The position numbers and the translations under genes were made by a program. From the NCBI GenBank assembly GCA_934663595.1, contig CAKUKM010000001.1, positions 1 through 64,000 of the forward strand: a stretch of 64,000 nucleotides of DNA. Reading direction: 5' to 3'. Source of the DNA: an uncultured Clostridia bacterium. GTDB lineage: Bacteria > Bacillota > Clostridia > Christensenellales > Aristaeellaceae. The notes under the pieces are model-generated. The model searched no databases. It was not told the DNA's origin and worked only from the letters and a program-made list of their open reading frames with translations. Shown piece after piece: positions 1-8,541 of this stretch; positions within the stretch are counted from its first letter, which is position 1; every line of letters begins with the position of its first letter.

Positions 1-613
1 CGCCCAGACTGCCCAGCACGACCAGCGGCTCCAGCCACGATGTGGTGGTCAGCACCAGAATCAGCAGCACGAACGCCACCGCGGCAACAGAGATGATCTG
101 AATTTGCGATACGGTGCTCGTGGTCGCCACGGCGGTGGATACGGCCGAGCCGCTCATGGCGTTGTCGTCGCCGATCAGCGCGCGGATAGCGTCGACTGCC
201 TGAATGCGTTTATCCTCGGCGATCGTTACCGAAAACAGCGCCGCGCCGCCCTGATAATAGCTGGACACGGTATCCTGATCCAGCGTTTCCAGCGGCTGAT
301 CCACGTTCGCCGCGTCGTCCAGCCAGGTCACGCTGGTTACGCCGTCGATCGCCTCCAGCGCCGCTTTGTAGGAGAGCGCCTCCGGAACGGTCACGTCTTG
401 GACCATTACGCGGGCGTTCGGCACGCCGCCGTCGAATTCCGCGTCCATCGCGTCCAGCGCCAGCGTGGAGGCGGTATCCGGCGGAAGGTAGTCGTTCATG
501 TCGTAATTGACGGCGATCAGCGGCTGCAGCACGGCGCAGCCTGCCGCCAGAATCAGGAAAATAAACACGACGAATTTGGGACGCCGCGTCGTGGCGCGAT
601 AAAAGCTGTGCAC
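1..613 (-). CDS. MMPL/RND-superfamily transporter, N-terminal part (cut by window edge)
   Basis: The visible 204 residues match the first part of an MMPL-type RND transporter, a family that exports lipids, drugs or peptides across the cytoplasmic membrane. A short cytoplasmic N-terminus is followed by a hydrophobic helix at about residues 13-33, then an extracytoplasmic loop containing the motif NYDMNDYLPPDTASTLAL, typical of these proteins just after TM1. A second hydrophobic stretch lies at about 172-195. The rest of the gene is outside the window. I chose the GTG start at 613 because GGGAGGAA lies about 6 nt upstream and no ATG fits better. It starts 3 nt after the broken small gene at 617-940, so the two were probably co-transcribed. 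The divergent TetR gene may regulate it, which is a common arrangement but only inferred here. Confidence 0.75.
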   Translation of the reverse strand, partial: MHSFYRATTRRPKFVVFIFLILAAGCAVLQPLIAVNYDMNDYLPPDTASTLALDAMDAEFDGGVPNARVMVQDVTVPEALSYKAALEAIDGVTSVTWLDDAANVDQPLETLDQDTVSSYYQGGAALFSVTIAEDKRIQAVDAIRALIGDDNAMSGSAVSTAVATTSTVSQIQIISVAAVAFVLLILVLTTTSWLEPLVVLGSLG

Positions 614-616
614 GTT

Positions 617-940
617 TTATTCCTCCCTTCTCGTTCCGCGCAGCGGCAGGGTGATTCCCGCGCAGCGCAGCAGCATGTCCATTCGCTCCGGCAGCAATAG
701 CCCCTCGCCCGTGAAGGAATAGTTGTTCATTCGGGTGCGGAGACTGCCCGTCAGGCTGCACGCGCCGTTTTCAAAAAGCCGGCCCTGCACCGGGTTTTCG
801 GCCTTCATCAGCTTCAGAACGCCGGAAAGGCATTCGCCGCAGATCTGAAGCCCCAGACTGCCGACGCGCTTTCCCAGCAGCGTGCTGAGTTATACATCGT
901 AAATTCTCGTTTCGGGGAGCGCTACGTTTGTGCTCGCCAT
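617..940 (-). pseudogene. Small unknown gene interrupted by an in-frame TAA
   Basis: An ATG at 940 has an excellent ribosome binding site (AAAGGAGGAGG, about 5 nt upstream). It opens a frame of 16 codons that meets TAA at 892-890. The same frame then stays open for a further 90 codons to the TAA at 619-617, with codon usage like the neighbours. The continuous product would be about 106 residues, with a CGEC motif shortly after the stop and no clear hydrophobic segment. I do not recognise the family. The stop could be a true inactivating mutation, a sequencing error, or a restart at an internal codon (for example the ATG at 808). It directly precedes the MMPL gene. Confidence 0.55.
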
Positions 941-1095
941 GGAATCCTCCTCCTTTCGCAATGCGTGATTCAGTATAATCGATATGCGGCAAAGAAAAAA
1001 TGGGTAATTTCGCTCAATTGTCCAGCATTTTCAAAAAAGAAACAGCGCGCCGCAAAATTAAAAAAAAGCTTTGGACAAATGCCTAATTTTGACCA

Positions 1096-1124
1096 TTGAG
1101 ATCGCTTGCGCGGGCTGATACAAT
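1096..1124 (+). promoter_or_regulatory. Promoter of the TetR-ogt operon
   Basis: TTGAGA (1096-1101), a 17-bp spacer and TACAAT (1119-1124) form a good sigma-A promoter. Transcription would start near 1131. This rules out the in-frame ATG at 1123 and supports the start at 1159. Confidence 0.7.
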
Positions 1125-1158
1125 GAAAGAGAATGGATCTTTCAACAGGGTGAAGCAT

Positions 1159-1722
1159 ATGAAGCAGAAGGAAATGTCTCTGGCGACTCGAAAGGAGTTC
1201 GCCGCGGCGCTGAAAAAGCTGATGGCCATTAAGCCCATCAATAAAATTACCGTTCGCGAGCTGGTCGCGGAATGCGGCATGAACCGCAATTCCTTTTATT
1301 ATCACTTTGAGGATATCTATGCGCTGTTTAAATGGATGATCGAGGCGGAGGCCGTCGAGGTCGTTCGCCAGTACGATTTGATGCTGGATTACCACGAGGT
1401 CGTCAATTTCGTGCTGGACTATGTGGAAAACAACCAGTATCTGCTGGCCAACGCCTACAACGCCGTTGGTCAGGCGGGGCTGAAGCGGTTTCTGTATCTG
1501 GATTTCATATCGTGCCTCGGCAATCTGATCGACCAAGGCGCGCAGAAGCAGAACATCGCGCTGGAGGAGGATTACCGGCAGTTCCTGTGCGCGTTTTATG
1601 CCGAAGCCATCGCCCGAACGCTGCTGGATTACATCACAAACCCGCAGACTCGCAGCCGCGAGAAGGTCGTCTCCTATCTGGAGCGCCTGCTGCGCAGCAC
1701 GCTGCCCGCGGCCATTCAATGA
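1159..1722 (+). CDS. TetR/AcrR-family transcriptional regulator
   Basis: A 187-residue DNA-binding repressor. The N-terminal helix-turn-helix is clear at about residues 25-60 (ITVRELVAECGMNRNSFYYHF, ending in the usual YYHF recognition-helix pattern). The helical C-terminal half would bind a ligand and dimerise, and resembles the DhaS-like branch. The start at 1159 has AGGGTG 6 nt upstream and lies downstream of the predicted transcription start. ATGs at 1123 and 1171 are in frame but fit less well. It is followed 17 nt later by ogt in the same direction and diverges from the MMPL transporter, so it probably controls that pump, itself, or both. The inducer is unknown. Confidence 0.85.
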   Translation: MKQKEMSLATRKEFAAALKKLMAIKPINKITVRELVAECGMNRNSFYYHFEDIYALFKWMIEAEAVEVVRQYDLMLDYHEVVNFVLDYVENNQYLLANAYNAVGQAGLKRFLYLDFISCLGNLIDQGAQKQNIALEEDYRQFLCAFYAEAIARTLLDYITNPQTRSREKVVSYLERLLRSTLPAAIQ

Positions 1723-1739
1723 GAAATGAGGGAAGAATC

Positions 1740-2273
1740 ATGACGTATACGATGCATTACAATTCGCCGCTGGGCGGCATTCTGCTGGCGGCGGATGAAA
1801 TCGGCCTGACTGGATTGTGGTTCGACGGACAGAAATACTTCGCCCGCACGCTTTCGGACGAGCACATTCCGCGCGAAACGCCCGCGCTGCGCGAGGCCGC
1901 GCGCTGGCTGGAGATTTACTTCGGCGGCGCGCAGCCGGATTTCATGCCGCCGCTGCATCCCGCGAGCACGCCGTTTCAAAAGGAGGTCTGGGAATTGCTT
2001 TTGCAAATTCCGTATGGCCAGACCGCGACCTACGGCCAACTGGCCGAGCGACTGGCCGAAAAGCGCGGGCTTGCGCACATGTCCGCGCAGGCAATCGGCG
2101 GCGCGGTGGGGCATAACGCCGTTTCGATCCTCATTCCGTGCCATCGCGTGGTGGGAACGGGCGGAAGCCTGACCGGATACGCCGGCGGCCTTGATCGAAA
2201 AATCCGGCTGCTGGAGCTGGAAAAAGCGGATATGACCCGCCTCTATATCCCGAAAAAGGGAACGGCGCTCTAA
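1740..2273 (+). CDS. ogt: Methylated-DNA--[protein]-cysteine S-methyltransferase
   Basis: A DNA repair protein that removes the alkyl group from O6-alkylguanine onto its own cysteine in a suicide reaction. The active-site motif PCHRV is at about residues 133-137, with Cys134 as acceptor. The helix-turn-helix region (FQKEVWELLLQIPYGQTATY) and the following GxVG segment are intact. At 177 residues the length is normal for the Ogt class. Oddly, the loop before the active site reads GLAHMSAQAIGGAVGHN, a few residues longer than in the most compact members. The ATG at 1740 follows GAGGGAAGA. It is probably co-transcribed with the TetR gene 17 nt upstream and ends at the terminator at 2299. Confidence 0.93.
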   Translation: MTYTMHYNSPLGGILLAADEIGLTGLWFDGQKYFARTLSDEHIPRETPALREAARWLEIYFGGAQPDFMPPLHPASTPFQKEVWELLLQIPYGQTATYGQLAERLAEKRGLAHMSAQAIGGAVGHNAVSILIPCHRVVGTGGSLTGYAGGLDRKIRLLELEKADMTRLYIPKKGTAL

Positions 2274-2298
2274 AGCGGGATGCGCTTTCCTGCCATAC

Positions 2299-2346
2299 AA
2301 ACAGCCTCCCGTCGTAGTTTATATTCTGCGACGGGAGGCTGTTTTT
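2299..2346. terminator. Bidirectional intrinsic terminator
   Basis: A perfect 15-bp stem (2300-2314 with 2329-2343) with a 14-nt loop is followed by a T run on the plus strand. On the minus strand it lies just past the end of the carbohydrate operon, so it separates the convergent ogt and glycerophosphodiesterase genes. Confidence 0.85.
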
Positions 2347-2369
2347 GCCCTTACCCGGGAACCCTGCGA

Positions 2370-3179
2370 TTATTTGGATTTGGGAACGAAGTTCTCGAAA
2401 ATCGGCATTTCGCCGCGCGCGAGGCAGGCGGCGAAGGTTTCTTCGTCGCGCACCGTCCAGGCCGCCAGCGGCGTATGGAACAGCGCGCGCTGAATGTGCG
2501 GGGCGGGGAAGTGCTCGGCGCCGACGTCATAGGCCACGAAATCCGGGCGCGAGAGCGCGTTCAGCGCGAGGCTCGAAAGCAGAAACGCGCCGGGACGGCC
2601 GAGCGTGGACAGATAGTCCGTCCATTTGCCGACCAGCTGGCCGCGCAGCATTTCGGGCGCGTTTTTCTTAAACCAGCGCATCATCAGCGGGTTAAACGAT
2701 TCCACCAGATATTTTCCGCGATAGCGCTTGAGCATTTCGCTCGTCTGGCGGCAGAGCTCGGCGTTGCGCCGGCCGGTCTTCAGCTCCACCAGCAGCGGAA
2801 CGCGGCCATTTACCTGCTTTAATACATCCTCAAACCGCGGAATATGTCCGTCGCCGCCGGTCAGCGCGAGCGATTGCAGCTCGGCGAGGTTCACCTCGTC
2901 CACGCGCCGCGCGTCGCCGGTCATGCGCTTTAAATCGTCGTCGTGAAAGACCACGATCGCGCCGTCGCGCGAAAACTGCACGTCCAGCTCAATGCCGAAG
3001 CCGGCCCGGCATGCGCGCTCAAACGCCTCGGGTGTGTTTTCCGCCGCGCCGTTTCCGTGCAGACCGCGATGCGCAAACGCCGTCGATCGCCAGAGATCTG
3101 CGCGACGCCGCCGCGGGGAGGGTGCGATCAGAATCAGAACCAGTGCGATCAAAGCCAGAATTGCAATCAGAATGCCCAT
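2370..3179 (-). CDS. Glycerophosphodiester phosphodiesterase family protein, membrane-anchored
   Basis: Hydrolyses glycerophosphodiesters to glycerol-3-phosphate and an alcohol. The 269-residue product begins with one hydrophobic helix (residues 2-20) that should hold it at the membrane. The catalytic pattern follows: AHRGLHG...ENT near residues 34-48, then ELDVQFSRDG and VVFHDDDLKR, which carry the metal-binding Glu/Asp and the second catalytic His. A later LLVELK completes the family signature. The ATG at 3179 has GGAGGA 11 nt upstream. It lies 7 nt after the MFS gene and is the last gene of the operon that starts at 7240. Its role among sugar genes is unclear; it may recycle polar lipid or teichoic acid fragments. 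Confidence 0.9.
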   Translation of the reverse strand: MGILIAILALIALVLILIAPSPRRRRADLWRSTAFAHRGLHGNGAAENTPEAFERACRAGFGIELDVQFSRDGAIVVFHDDDLKRMTGDARRVDEVNLAELQSLALTGGDGHIPRFEDVLKQVNGRVPLLVELKTGRRNAELCRQTSEMLKRYRGKYLVESFNPLMMRWFKKNAPEMLRGQLVGKWTDYLSTLGRPGAFLLSSLALNALSRPDFVAYDVGAEHFPAPHIQRALFHTPLAAWTVRDEETFAACLARGEMPIFENFVPKSK

Positions 3180-3186
3180 GGATGAA

Positions 3187-4443
3187 TCAGTCCTCCGTAT
3201 CGAAGCTCTGCAGCACGCTCGCCGGCGCATCCGGGCGATTGTCGCCGTGGCGCACGAACAGCATCGTAAAGAACGCGAGAGCAACCATTCCGGCCGCGTA
3301 CGGGAACAGCGTTCCATAGCCCGCATGCTCCAGAAGCCAGCCGGATACCACGGGCGTTACGATCTGCGCGGCCATCGAGAACGTGTAGTAATAGCCCGTG
3401 TATTTGCCCACGTCGCCGCCCTTGCTGATTTCCACGACCATCGGATAGGAATTGACGTTGATCGCCGCCCACGCGAATCCGACCAGCACGAACAGCACAT
3501 ACACGATAAACGAGAATTCCTGCACCAGACCCGCCGCCGCGAAGCACGCCGCCAGCAGCACCACGCCGAACAGAATCATCTTCTTGCGGCCGATCTTCGA
3601 GGAAATGTAGCCCACCGGAATATAGGAAACCACCGCGCCGACGGTCGCGATCATCAGGCAGCTCGCCGCGCCCGAAAGGTCGCCCCATTTGCGGGTGAAA
3701 TACTTCGAATACGCGCTCGTGACCGCGTTGTAGCCCATGCACCACAGCGCGACCGACGCGAGAATCAGAATCAGACTCCTGCGCATATCGGCGGGCAGCT
3801 TGCCGCCCGTGGTCTCTTCTTCCGGCTCCGGAGGCATTTCGGCGCGCAGCTTATTTTCATGCACGAAAATGGCCACCAGCAGCACGGAAATCGCCATCGC
3901 CGCCGCCACCAGCAGGAAAAGCGGCGAATAATCCGCGCGTTCGCCCGCCGCAACCGGCAGGAATTTGATGATCGCCAGCGTATACACGCCGCCGAGCGCG
4001 CCCATGAGATTGATGATCGCGTTCGCCTTTGAGCGCAGCGGCTTGGGCGTGACGTCCGGCATCAGCGCAACCGCGGGGGAGCGATACGTGTTCATCGCAA
4101 TCAGCAGCAGCACCAGCACCGTCATAAACGCCGCCAGACGACCCGGCACATCCATTTTCGGCAGAATCAGCATCAGAATGACCGCCGCGAGCGTGCCGCC
4201 GACGATGAACGGCATGCGCTTGCCGAAGCGCGTATTGCATTTGTCCGAAAGCCGGCCGAACAGCGGCAGCATGAACAGCGCCAGCACATTGTCCAGCGCC
4301 ATCACCTGGCCCGCGCGCGCGTCGCCCATATGGAACGTATCGCGCAGAATCAGCGGAATGATCGTATCGTACAGCTGCCAGAATGCGCAGATCGACAGAA
4401 ATGCAAAGCCGATCAGTATCGTGCGCCTGTTGTTGAGCTTCAT
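3187..4443 (-). CDS. MFS transporter, probably sugar:cation type
   Basis: A 418-residue integral membrane protein with about 12 hydrophobic segments and a central cytoplasmic charged loop (PEPEEETTGG region). The loop GRLSDKCNTRFGKRMPFIVGG after TM2 matches the family motif with conserved Asp/Arg seen in the GPH/SLC45-like sugar transporters. The second half repeats it as SKIGRKKM. The ATG at 4443 is preferred over the in-frame ATG at 4449, because AAAGGAG is 8 nt upstream of the former and only 2 nt from the latter. Neighbours encode a phosphohexomutase and a sugar kinase, so sugar or glycoside uptake is the likely task. The substrate cannot be read from the sequence. Confidence 0.85.
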   Translation of the reverse strand: MKLNNRRTILIGFAFLSICAFWQLYDTIIPLILRDTFHMGDARAGQVMALDNVLALFMLPLFGRLSDKCNTRFGKRMPFIVGGTLAAVILMLILPKMDVPGRLAAFMTVLVLLLIAMNTYRSPAVALMPDVTPKPLRSKANAIINLMGALGGVYTLAIIKFLPVAAGERADYSPLFLLVAAAMAISVLLVAIFVHENKLRAEMPPEPEEETTGGKLPADMRRSLILILASVALWCMGYNAVTSAYSKYFTRKWGDLSGAASCLMIATVGAVVSYIPVGYISSKIGRKKMILFGVVLLAACFAAAGLVQEFSFIVYVLFVLVGFAWAAINVNSYPMVVEISKGGDVGKYTGYYYTFSMAAQIVTPVVSGWLLEHAGYGTLFPYAAGMVALAFFTMLFVRHGDNRPDAPASVLQSFDTED

Positions 4444-4457
4444 GTTCATTTCTCCTT

Positions 4458-5786
4458 TTAGAATTGAATTTCGGGAACGGCCGCCTGAACGGCGCGCAGC
4501 CGCTCGGAAAGCTGCTCTTCCGTGCGCGATTCAATGCGCAGCGTCATTTGCTCGGCGGTTACGGATTTGCGCAGCAGCATCCAGCCGTCCGGAAGCTCTG
4601 CGCGCACGCCGTCGAGCTTGTGAATCTTCGCGTTCAGCGATTCGCAATGCGCTTCAAACCGGGCGAGCACGTCGTCCTGCCTGGAATAGGGGCAGAAGAA
4701 GCGCAGATCCGGCGTGATCGGCGGCAGAAAAATTTCGTCCGCCAGCGCCGAAAGCGGCTTGTCCGACGCGCAGAGCAGCTCCGCCATCAGCAGCGCGGCG
4801 TAAAGCCCGTCGTCGTAGCCGAGATCGCCGAAGAAGAAATGCCCGCTCGCCTCGCCCGCGACCGCCGCGCCCAGCTCCAGAAAGCGCTTTTTGATGAATG
4901 CGTGGCCGCTCTTTTCCGCAACCGGCGCGCCGCCCATCGAAAGAATCGCGTCGCGCACCGCCGAAGAGGATTTCTGATCGAACACCACCGGCGTGGGTCG
5001 GTCGGCCAGCAGCTTTTTAACGAACAGAATCAGCGCCTTTTCATTGTGAATGCAGCGCCCCTTTTCGTCCACAAACGCCGCGCGATCGCCGTCGCCATCG
5101 AATGCAACGCCCAAATCCGCCTGCGTCTCGACCACCTTTTCGCACAGCGCGCCCAGCACGGAATGTTCCGCCGGATTCGGGCTGCGGTTCGGAAACGCGC
5201 CGTCCGGCTCGCAGAACAGCTCGGTCACGCGATAGCCCGCGCTGCGAAACGCGACGGGAGCCACCGCGCTCATCGCGCCGTTGCCCGCGTCGACCACCAC
5301 CTTCAGCGGCCGCCTTGCGCCGAAGCGCTTGGAAAGCGAGGCCAGATACGCGGGCAGGATGTCCAGCCGCGATACGCTTCCTTCACCGTCGGCAAATGCG
5401 CCGCGCGTCACGATATCCTCCAGCGCGTCGATCGTTCGCCGCGCAACCGGCTCGTGGCCGAACATGAATTTGATTCCGTTGTATTCCGGCGGGTTGTGCG
5501 AGGCCGTGACCGTCGCGCCCGCGTCCGCCGACGAGCCTGAAAGCGCGTAATACAGCACCGGCGTTGGAATCACGCCCAGATCGGCAACCCGCGCGCCGCC
5601 CCGAACCAGCCCGGCAATCAGGCTTTCCTTGAGACTGGGCGTGGACAGGCGCACGTCGCCGCCCACGCGAATCTCGCCGCCCGGCGGGAGCATTGCGGCC
5701 AGACCGCGCCCGATGCGATAGACGCTCTCTTCGTTGATTTCCGAATCGTAAATGCCGCGAATGTCGCAGTCCTTGAATATGCTCAT
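4458..5786 (-). CDS. Phosphomannomutase/phosphoglucomutase family protein
   Basis: Interconverts hexose-1- and hexose-6-phosphates through a phosphoserine intermediate. All four family landmarks are present in the 442 residues. The N-terminal CDIRGIY is followed by the active-site loop TASHNPPEYNGIK with the phosphorylated Ser near residue 95. The metal-binding loop DGDGDR is near 230, and the sugar-binding GEASGHFFF is near 316. The C-terminal phosphate-binding domain is complete. The start ATG overlaps the stop of the upstream kinase gene (ATGA) and has an AGGAGGAG site. In this operon it could link the imported and phosphorylated sugar to nucleotide-sugar synthesis or glycolysis. Specificity for glucose or mannose is not decidable. 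Confidence 0.92.
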   Translation of the reverse strand: MSIFKDCDIRGIYDSEINEESVYRIGRGLAAMLPPGGEIRVGGDVRLSTPSLKESLIAGLVRGGARVADLGVIPTPVLYYALSGSSADAGATVTASHNPPEYNGIKFMFGHEPVARRTIDALEDIVTRGAFADGEGSVSRLDILPAYLASLSKRFGARRPLKVVVDAGNGAMSAVAPVAFRSAGYRVTELFCEPDGAFPNRSPNPAEHSVLGALCEKVVETQADLGVAFDGDGDRAAFVDEKGRCIHNEKALILFVKKLLADRPTPVVFDQKSSSAVRDAILSMGGAPVAEKSGHAFIKKRFLELGAAVAGEASGHFFFGDLGYDDGLYAALLMAELLCASDKPLSALADEIFLPPITPDLRFFCPYSRQDDVLARFEAHCESLNAKIHKLDGVRAELPDGWMLLRKSVTAEQMTLRIESRTEEQLSERLRAVQAAVPEIQF

Positions 5787-7240
5787 CGATCTCCTCCTGA
5801 TTGCAATCGCGCAAGCTCGCGCCGGAACTGCGCGTAGATTTCGTCATATCGTTCGGCCAATTCCGAATCCGGCTCTACCGCGCGCTCAAACTGAATCATG
5901 CTCTCCGCGGCGGATGCGATCGAGCCCATTTCTCCGACCGCCGCCAGAAGCGCCGCGCCCATCGCCGCCTCCGCCACCTTCGGCACCGCCAGCCGGCGAT
6001 TGAGTATGGCCGCGCGAATTTTCAGCCACACGTCGCTTCGGCAAACGCCGCCGGAGACGCAAATCGTGTCGCCCACCGCGCAGCCCAGCGCCTGCATGCG
6101 TTCAAACGCCAGTCTTTCCACAAAGCCAACGCCCTCCATCAGCGCTGGATACAGCCGGTCGCCCAGAATGTCGCCGCAATAAAAGCCCTCGAAATCGGGA
6201 TCGACGAATGGAAACCGTTCGCCCTTCCCAACCAGCGGATAGCAGCGCGCGCCGGTCGGAATCAGCGCTTCCGCGCGTGCGTTGATCTCGTCGTAGCCGC
6301 GCCCGTTCGCCGCCAGCGTCAGGCACCGCCCGCCCACGTTTCCAGCGCCGCCGAGCAGCCATTCGCCGCCCGGCAGGCGATGCGAATAGCTCGAACCGGT
6401 CGGATCGAGAATCAGCTCGCGCGTCACGCCCTTTAAAACCAGCGTCGTTCCAATGATGGACGCCCAGCTGCCCTCGCGCACCGCACCCGCCGCGAGCGCC
6501 GAGGCCGTTCCGTCCGTCGCGCCGCCCACCACGGGTGTGCCCTCGCAAAGGCCGAATCGCGCGGTCGCCTCCGCATTCACGCGCGCAAACGCTTCTCCGG
6601 AGCGCACGGCGGCGGGCAGCTTGCCCATATCGATTCCGAGATTCGCGATTTCCTTCGGCCAGCGCTTCGCAATCGGATCAAAGCCGGTTTTCAGCGCGTT
6701 GGAATCGTCGGTAACGCAGTATTCGCCGGTCAGCAGGCCCGCGATGTAATCCGCCTGATGCGCGAACACCCGCGTCTTTTCATAAATGTCCGGGCGATTG
6801 TGCAGGAACCACAGGATTCGCGCGAGTGAAAACGACGCGCCGAACCGCAGACCGAGCTTTCGCTCATGCGCGCCCATCGCCGCGTGCACGATCGTCGCCT
6901 CGTCCTTCGCGCGCGGATCGTTATACATAATTCCGTTGCCCAGCGGGCGAAACGCCGCGTCCAGCGGAACGATGGTGCCGCTGGTTCCGTCGATGGCGAT
7001 CGCGCGAATTTCCCGCGCGGAAAGGCCCTTTGCGGTCAGCTGCGCGATGCAGCCGGTAATTGCTTCCTCCGCTGCCTGCGCCCAAGTGAGGGGCGATTGC
7101 TCGCACCAGCGCGGCGTTTGGGCGATGTTCAGCGATTTAAACGCCGCCGATTTCGCCGCAATCAGATCGCCCGTTTCGTTTGCGATGATGCACCTTACGC
7201 CCTGCGTGCCCGCATCTACGCCCATAAACAGCATGTCCAT
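5783..7240 (-). CDS. FGGY-family carbohydrate kinase (xylulokinase-like)
   Basis: Phosphorylates a sugar using ATP. The two FGGY domains are visible in 485 residues. The N-terminal phosphate-binding loop is GVDAGTQGVRC (residues 7-17), followed by GTSGTIVPLD and the substrate region MYNDPRA. The C-terminal domain contains the ATP-binding GATDGTAS and GGVCRSDVW. The start at 7240 lies just after a GAAGGGAACGGG site. The in-frame ATG farther upstream overlaps the -10 box and cannot be translated from this promoter. It is the first gene of the 7240-2370 operon, overlapping the mutase by 4 nt. A pentulose or related ketose is the likely substrate, but the exact one is not decidable. Confidence 0.88.
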   Translation of the reverse strand: MDMLFMGVDAGTQGVRCIIANETGDLIAAKSAAFKSLNIAQTPRWCEQSPLTWAQAAEEAITGCIAQLTAKGLSAREIRAIAIDGTSGTIVPLDAAFRPLGNGIMYNDPRAKDEATIVHAAMGAHERKLGLRFGASFSLARILWFLHNRPDIYEKTRVFAHQADYIAGLLTGEYCVTDDSNALKTGFDPIAKRWPKEIANLGIDMGKLPAAVRSGEAFARVNAEATARFGLCEGTPVVGGATDGTASALAAGAVREGSWASIIGTTLVLKGVTRELILDPTGSSYSHRLPGGEWLLGGAGNVGGRCLTLAANGRGYDEINARAEALIPTGARCYPLVGKGERFPFVDPDFEGFYCGDILGDRLYPALMEGVGFVERLAFERMQALGCAVGDTICVSGGVCRSDVWLKIRAAILNRRLAVPKVAEAAMGAALLAAVGEMGSIASAAESMIQFERAVEPDSELAERYDEIYAQFRRELARLQSGGDR

Positions 7241-7274
7241 CCCGTTCCCTTCGGCGCAAATTCTTCTATTCTCC

Positions 7275-7303
7275 ATTATACCAGATGCTTCCAATGCTGT
7301 AAA
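7275..7303 (-). promoter_or_regulatory. Promoter of the FGGY kinase operon
   Basis: On the minus strand TTTACA (7303-7298), a 17-bp spacer and TATAAT (7280-7275) precede the kinase start by about 35 bp. It is back to back with the plus-strand promoter at 7309. Confidence 0.8.
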
Positions 7304-7308
7304 GCAGC

Positions 7309-7338
7309 TTGACAAAATATTACGGAATCAAGTATAAT
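7309..7338 (+). promoter_or_regulatory. Consensus promoter of the secreted SH3/lysozyme-like gene
   Basis: TTGACA (7309-7314) and TATAAT (7333-7338), separated by 18 bp, are both perfect consensus boxes. They predict strong expression of the gene at 7372. Confidence 0.85.
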
Positions 7339-7371
7339 TATTTCAAAATTATTACGAAAAGAGGACGGAAC

Positions 7372-8541
7372 ATGCGAAATATATTCAAGATACTGCCGAT
7401 ATTGCTGGTTCTGGCGCTGTTTTCCGGCGCAAATGCGGAATACGCGGCGATTGTAACGGCCGGTCGGGCGACGGTCTATGCCGACGAAGGGCGGGCGTGG
7501 CCGATCGGCGCGCTGCCGGCGACGACGGTGATTACGGTCGTGAGCGAGGGCGAGAATACGTCGCTGATCGCGCTGAATGGAAACCGCGGCTATGTGGATT
7601 CGGGCGCGATTGTGGAAATTGCAAAGCTGGCGCGGCGCGTGCAGGCCAATACGGACACGCGCGTGTATGCGTCGCCCGATTTGAGCAGCGCGTATCTGCC
7701 CATTCCGCGCGGCATGGAGATGAATCTGCTGGCGGAAAACGGGGCGTGGGCCATGGTGGAAAACGCGGGAATCATCGCGTACACGAATCGAGATCATTTG
7801 AGCGCGGTTGAGGAAACGATATGGGGGAGCGCGCCCGTGCAGGTGAGCGCCGAGAAGGTCGAGGTGCTGGACGCGCCGAACGGAAAGCGTCTGGGCGTGC
7901 TGGCAAAGGGTGCGCGGGCGACGCTTCTGGCCATTCGCGGCGAATGGGGCTATATTGAATTGAACGGTAACCGCGGTTTCGTGCGCATTTCCGCGCTGAT
8001 TCCGGCGGAGGACGCGCCCGATACGCCGGAAAAGCCGGTCGAGCCGGAGCCGACGCCCACACCGGAGCCGACGCCGGTTCCGGAGCCCGCGAATTCCATT
8101 TTTCAGGAAAAGAGCGTGGAAAAGACGATTTACCGGTTTATGACCGAAAAAATGGGCCTGAACACCGCCGCGGCGTGCGGAATTCTGGCCAATGTGGAGC
8201 GCGAATGCGATTTTCGAATCAACCTCACCAGCTATGACGGCGGCTACGGCATCGTTCAATGGACGGGCTCGCGCAATCGAAATCTTAAAAACTGGTGCAA
8301 AAAGAACGGCTGCGACTATCAGTCGCTCGAGGGGCAGCTGCACTTCCTCGAATACGAGCTCGAGGGCGGCTATTCCAAAATCCTGAAAAAGCTTCGGAAA
8401 ATCGAAAATTCGCCGGCGGGCGCGTATGAGGCGGCGTATTATTTCTGCTATAATTTCGAAATTCCCGCCAATCGCACGCAAAACAGCGTTCGACGCGGGA
8501 ATATCGCGAAGAGTACCTATTGGAAGAAATACGCGTCTTGA
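7372..8541 (+). CDS. Secreted SH3-domain protein with a C-terminal phage-tail-lysozyme-like domain
   Basis: A 389-residue exported cell-wall protein. Residues 1-22 form a signal peptide ending GANA. Two or three SH3-like modules follow; the repeated pattern GNRGYVDSGAI and GNRGFVRISAL marks their ends. A Pro/Glu/Thr linker (PEPTPTPEPTPVPEP) near residues 228-243 separates them from the last 145 residues. There KMGLNTAAACGILANVERE, SYDGGYGIVQWTG and the final Tyr-rich helix match the phage-tail lysozyme fold, with Glu in the NVERE segment as candidate catalytic acid. A role in peptidoglycan cleavage or remodelling follows from the domains and is not shown directly. The start has AGAGGAC upstream and a consensus promoter at 7309. 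It converges on the peptidase gene, 1 nt away. Confidence 0.85.
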   Translation: MRNIFKILPILLVLALFSGANAEYAAIVTAGRATVYADEGRAWPIGALPATTVITVVSEGENTSLIALNGNRGYVDSGAIVEIAKLARRVQANTDTRVYASPDLSSAYLPIPRGMEMNLLAENGAWAMVENAGIIAYTNRDHLSAVEETIWGSAPVQVSAEKVEVLDAPNGKRLGVLAKGARATLLAIRGEWGYIELNGNRGFVRISALIPAEDAPDTPEKPVEPEPTPTPEPTPVPEPANSIFQEKSVEKTIYRFMTEKMGLNTAAACGILANVERECDFRINLTSYDGGYGIVQWTGSRNRNLKNWCKKNGCDYQSLEGQLHFLEYELEGGYSKILKKLRKIENSPAGAYEAAYYFCYNFEIPANRTQNSVRRGNIAKSTYWKKYAS

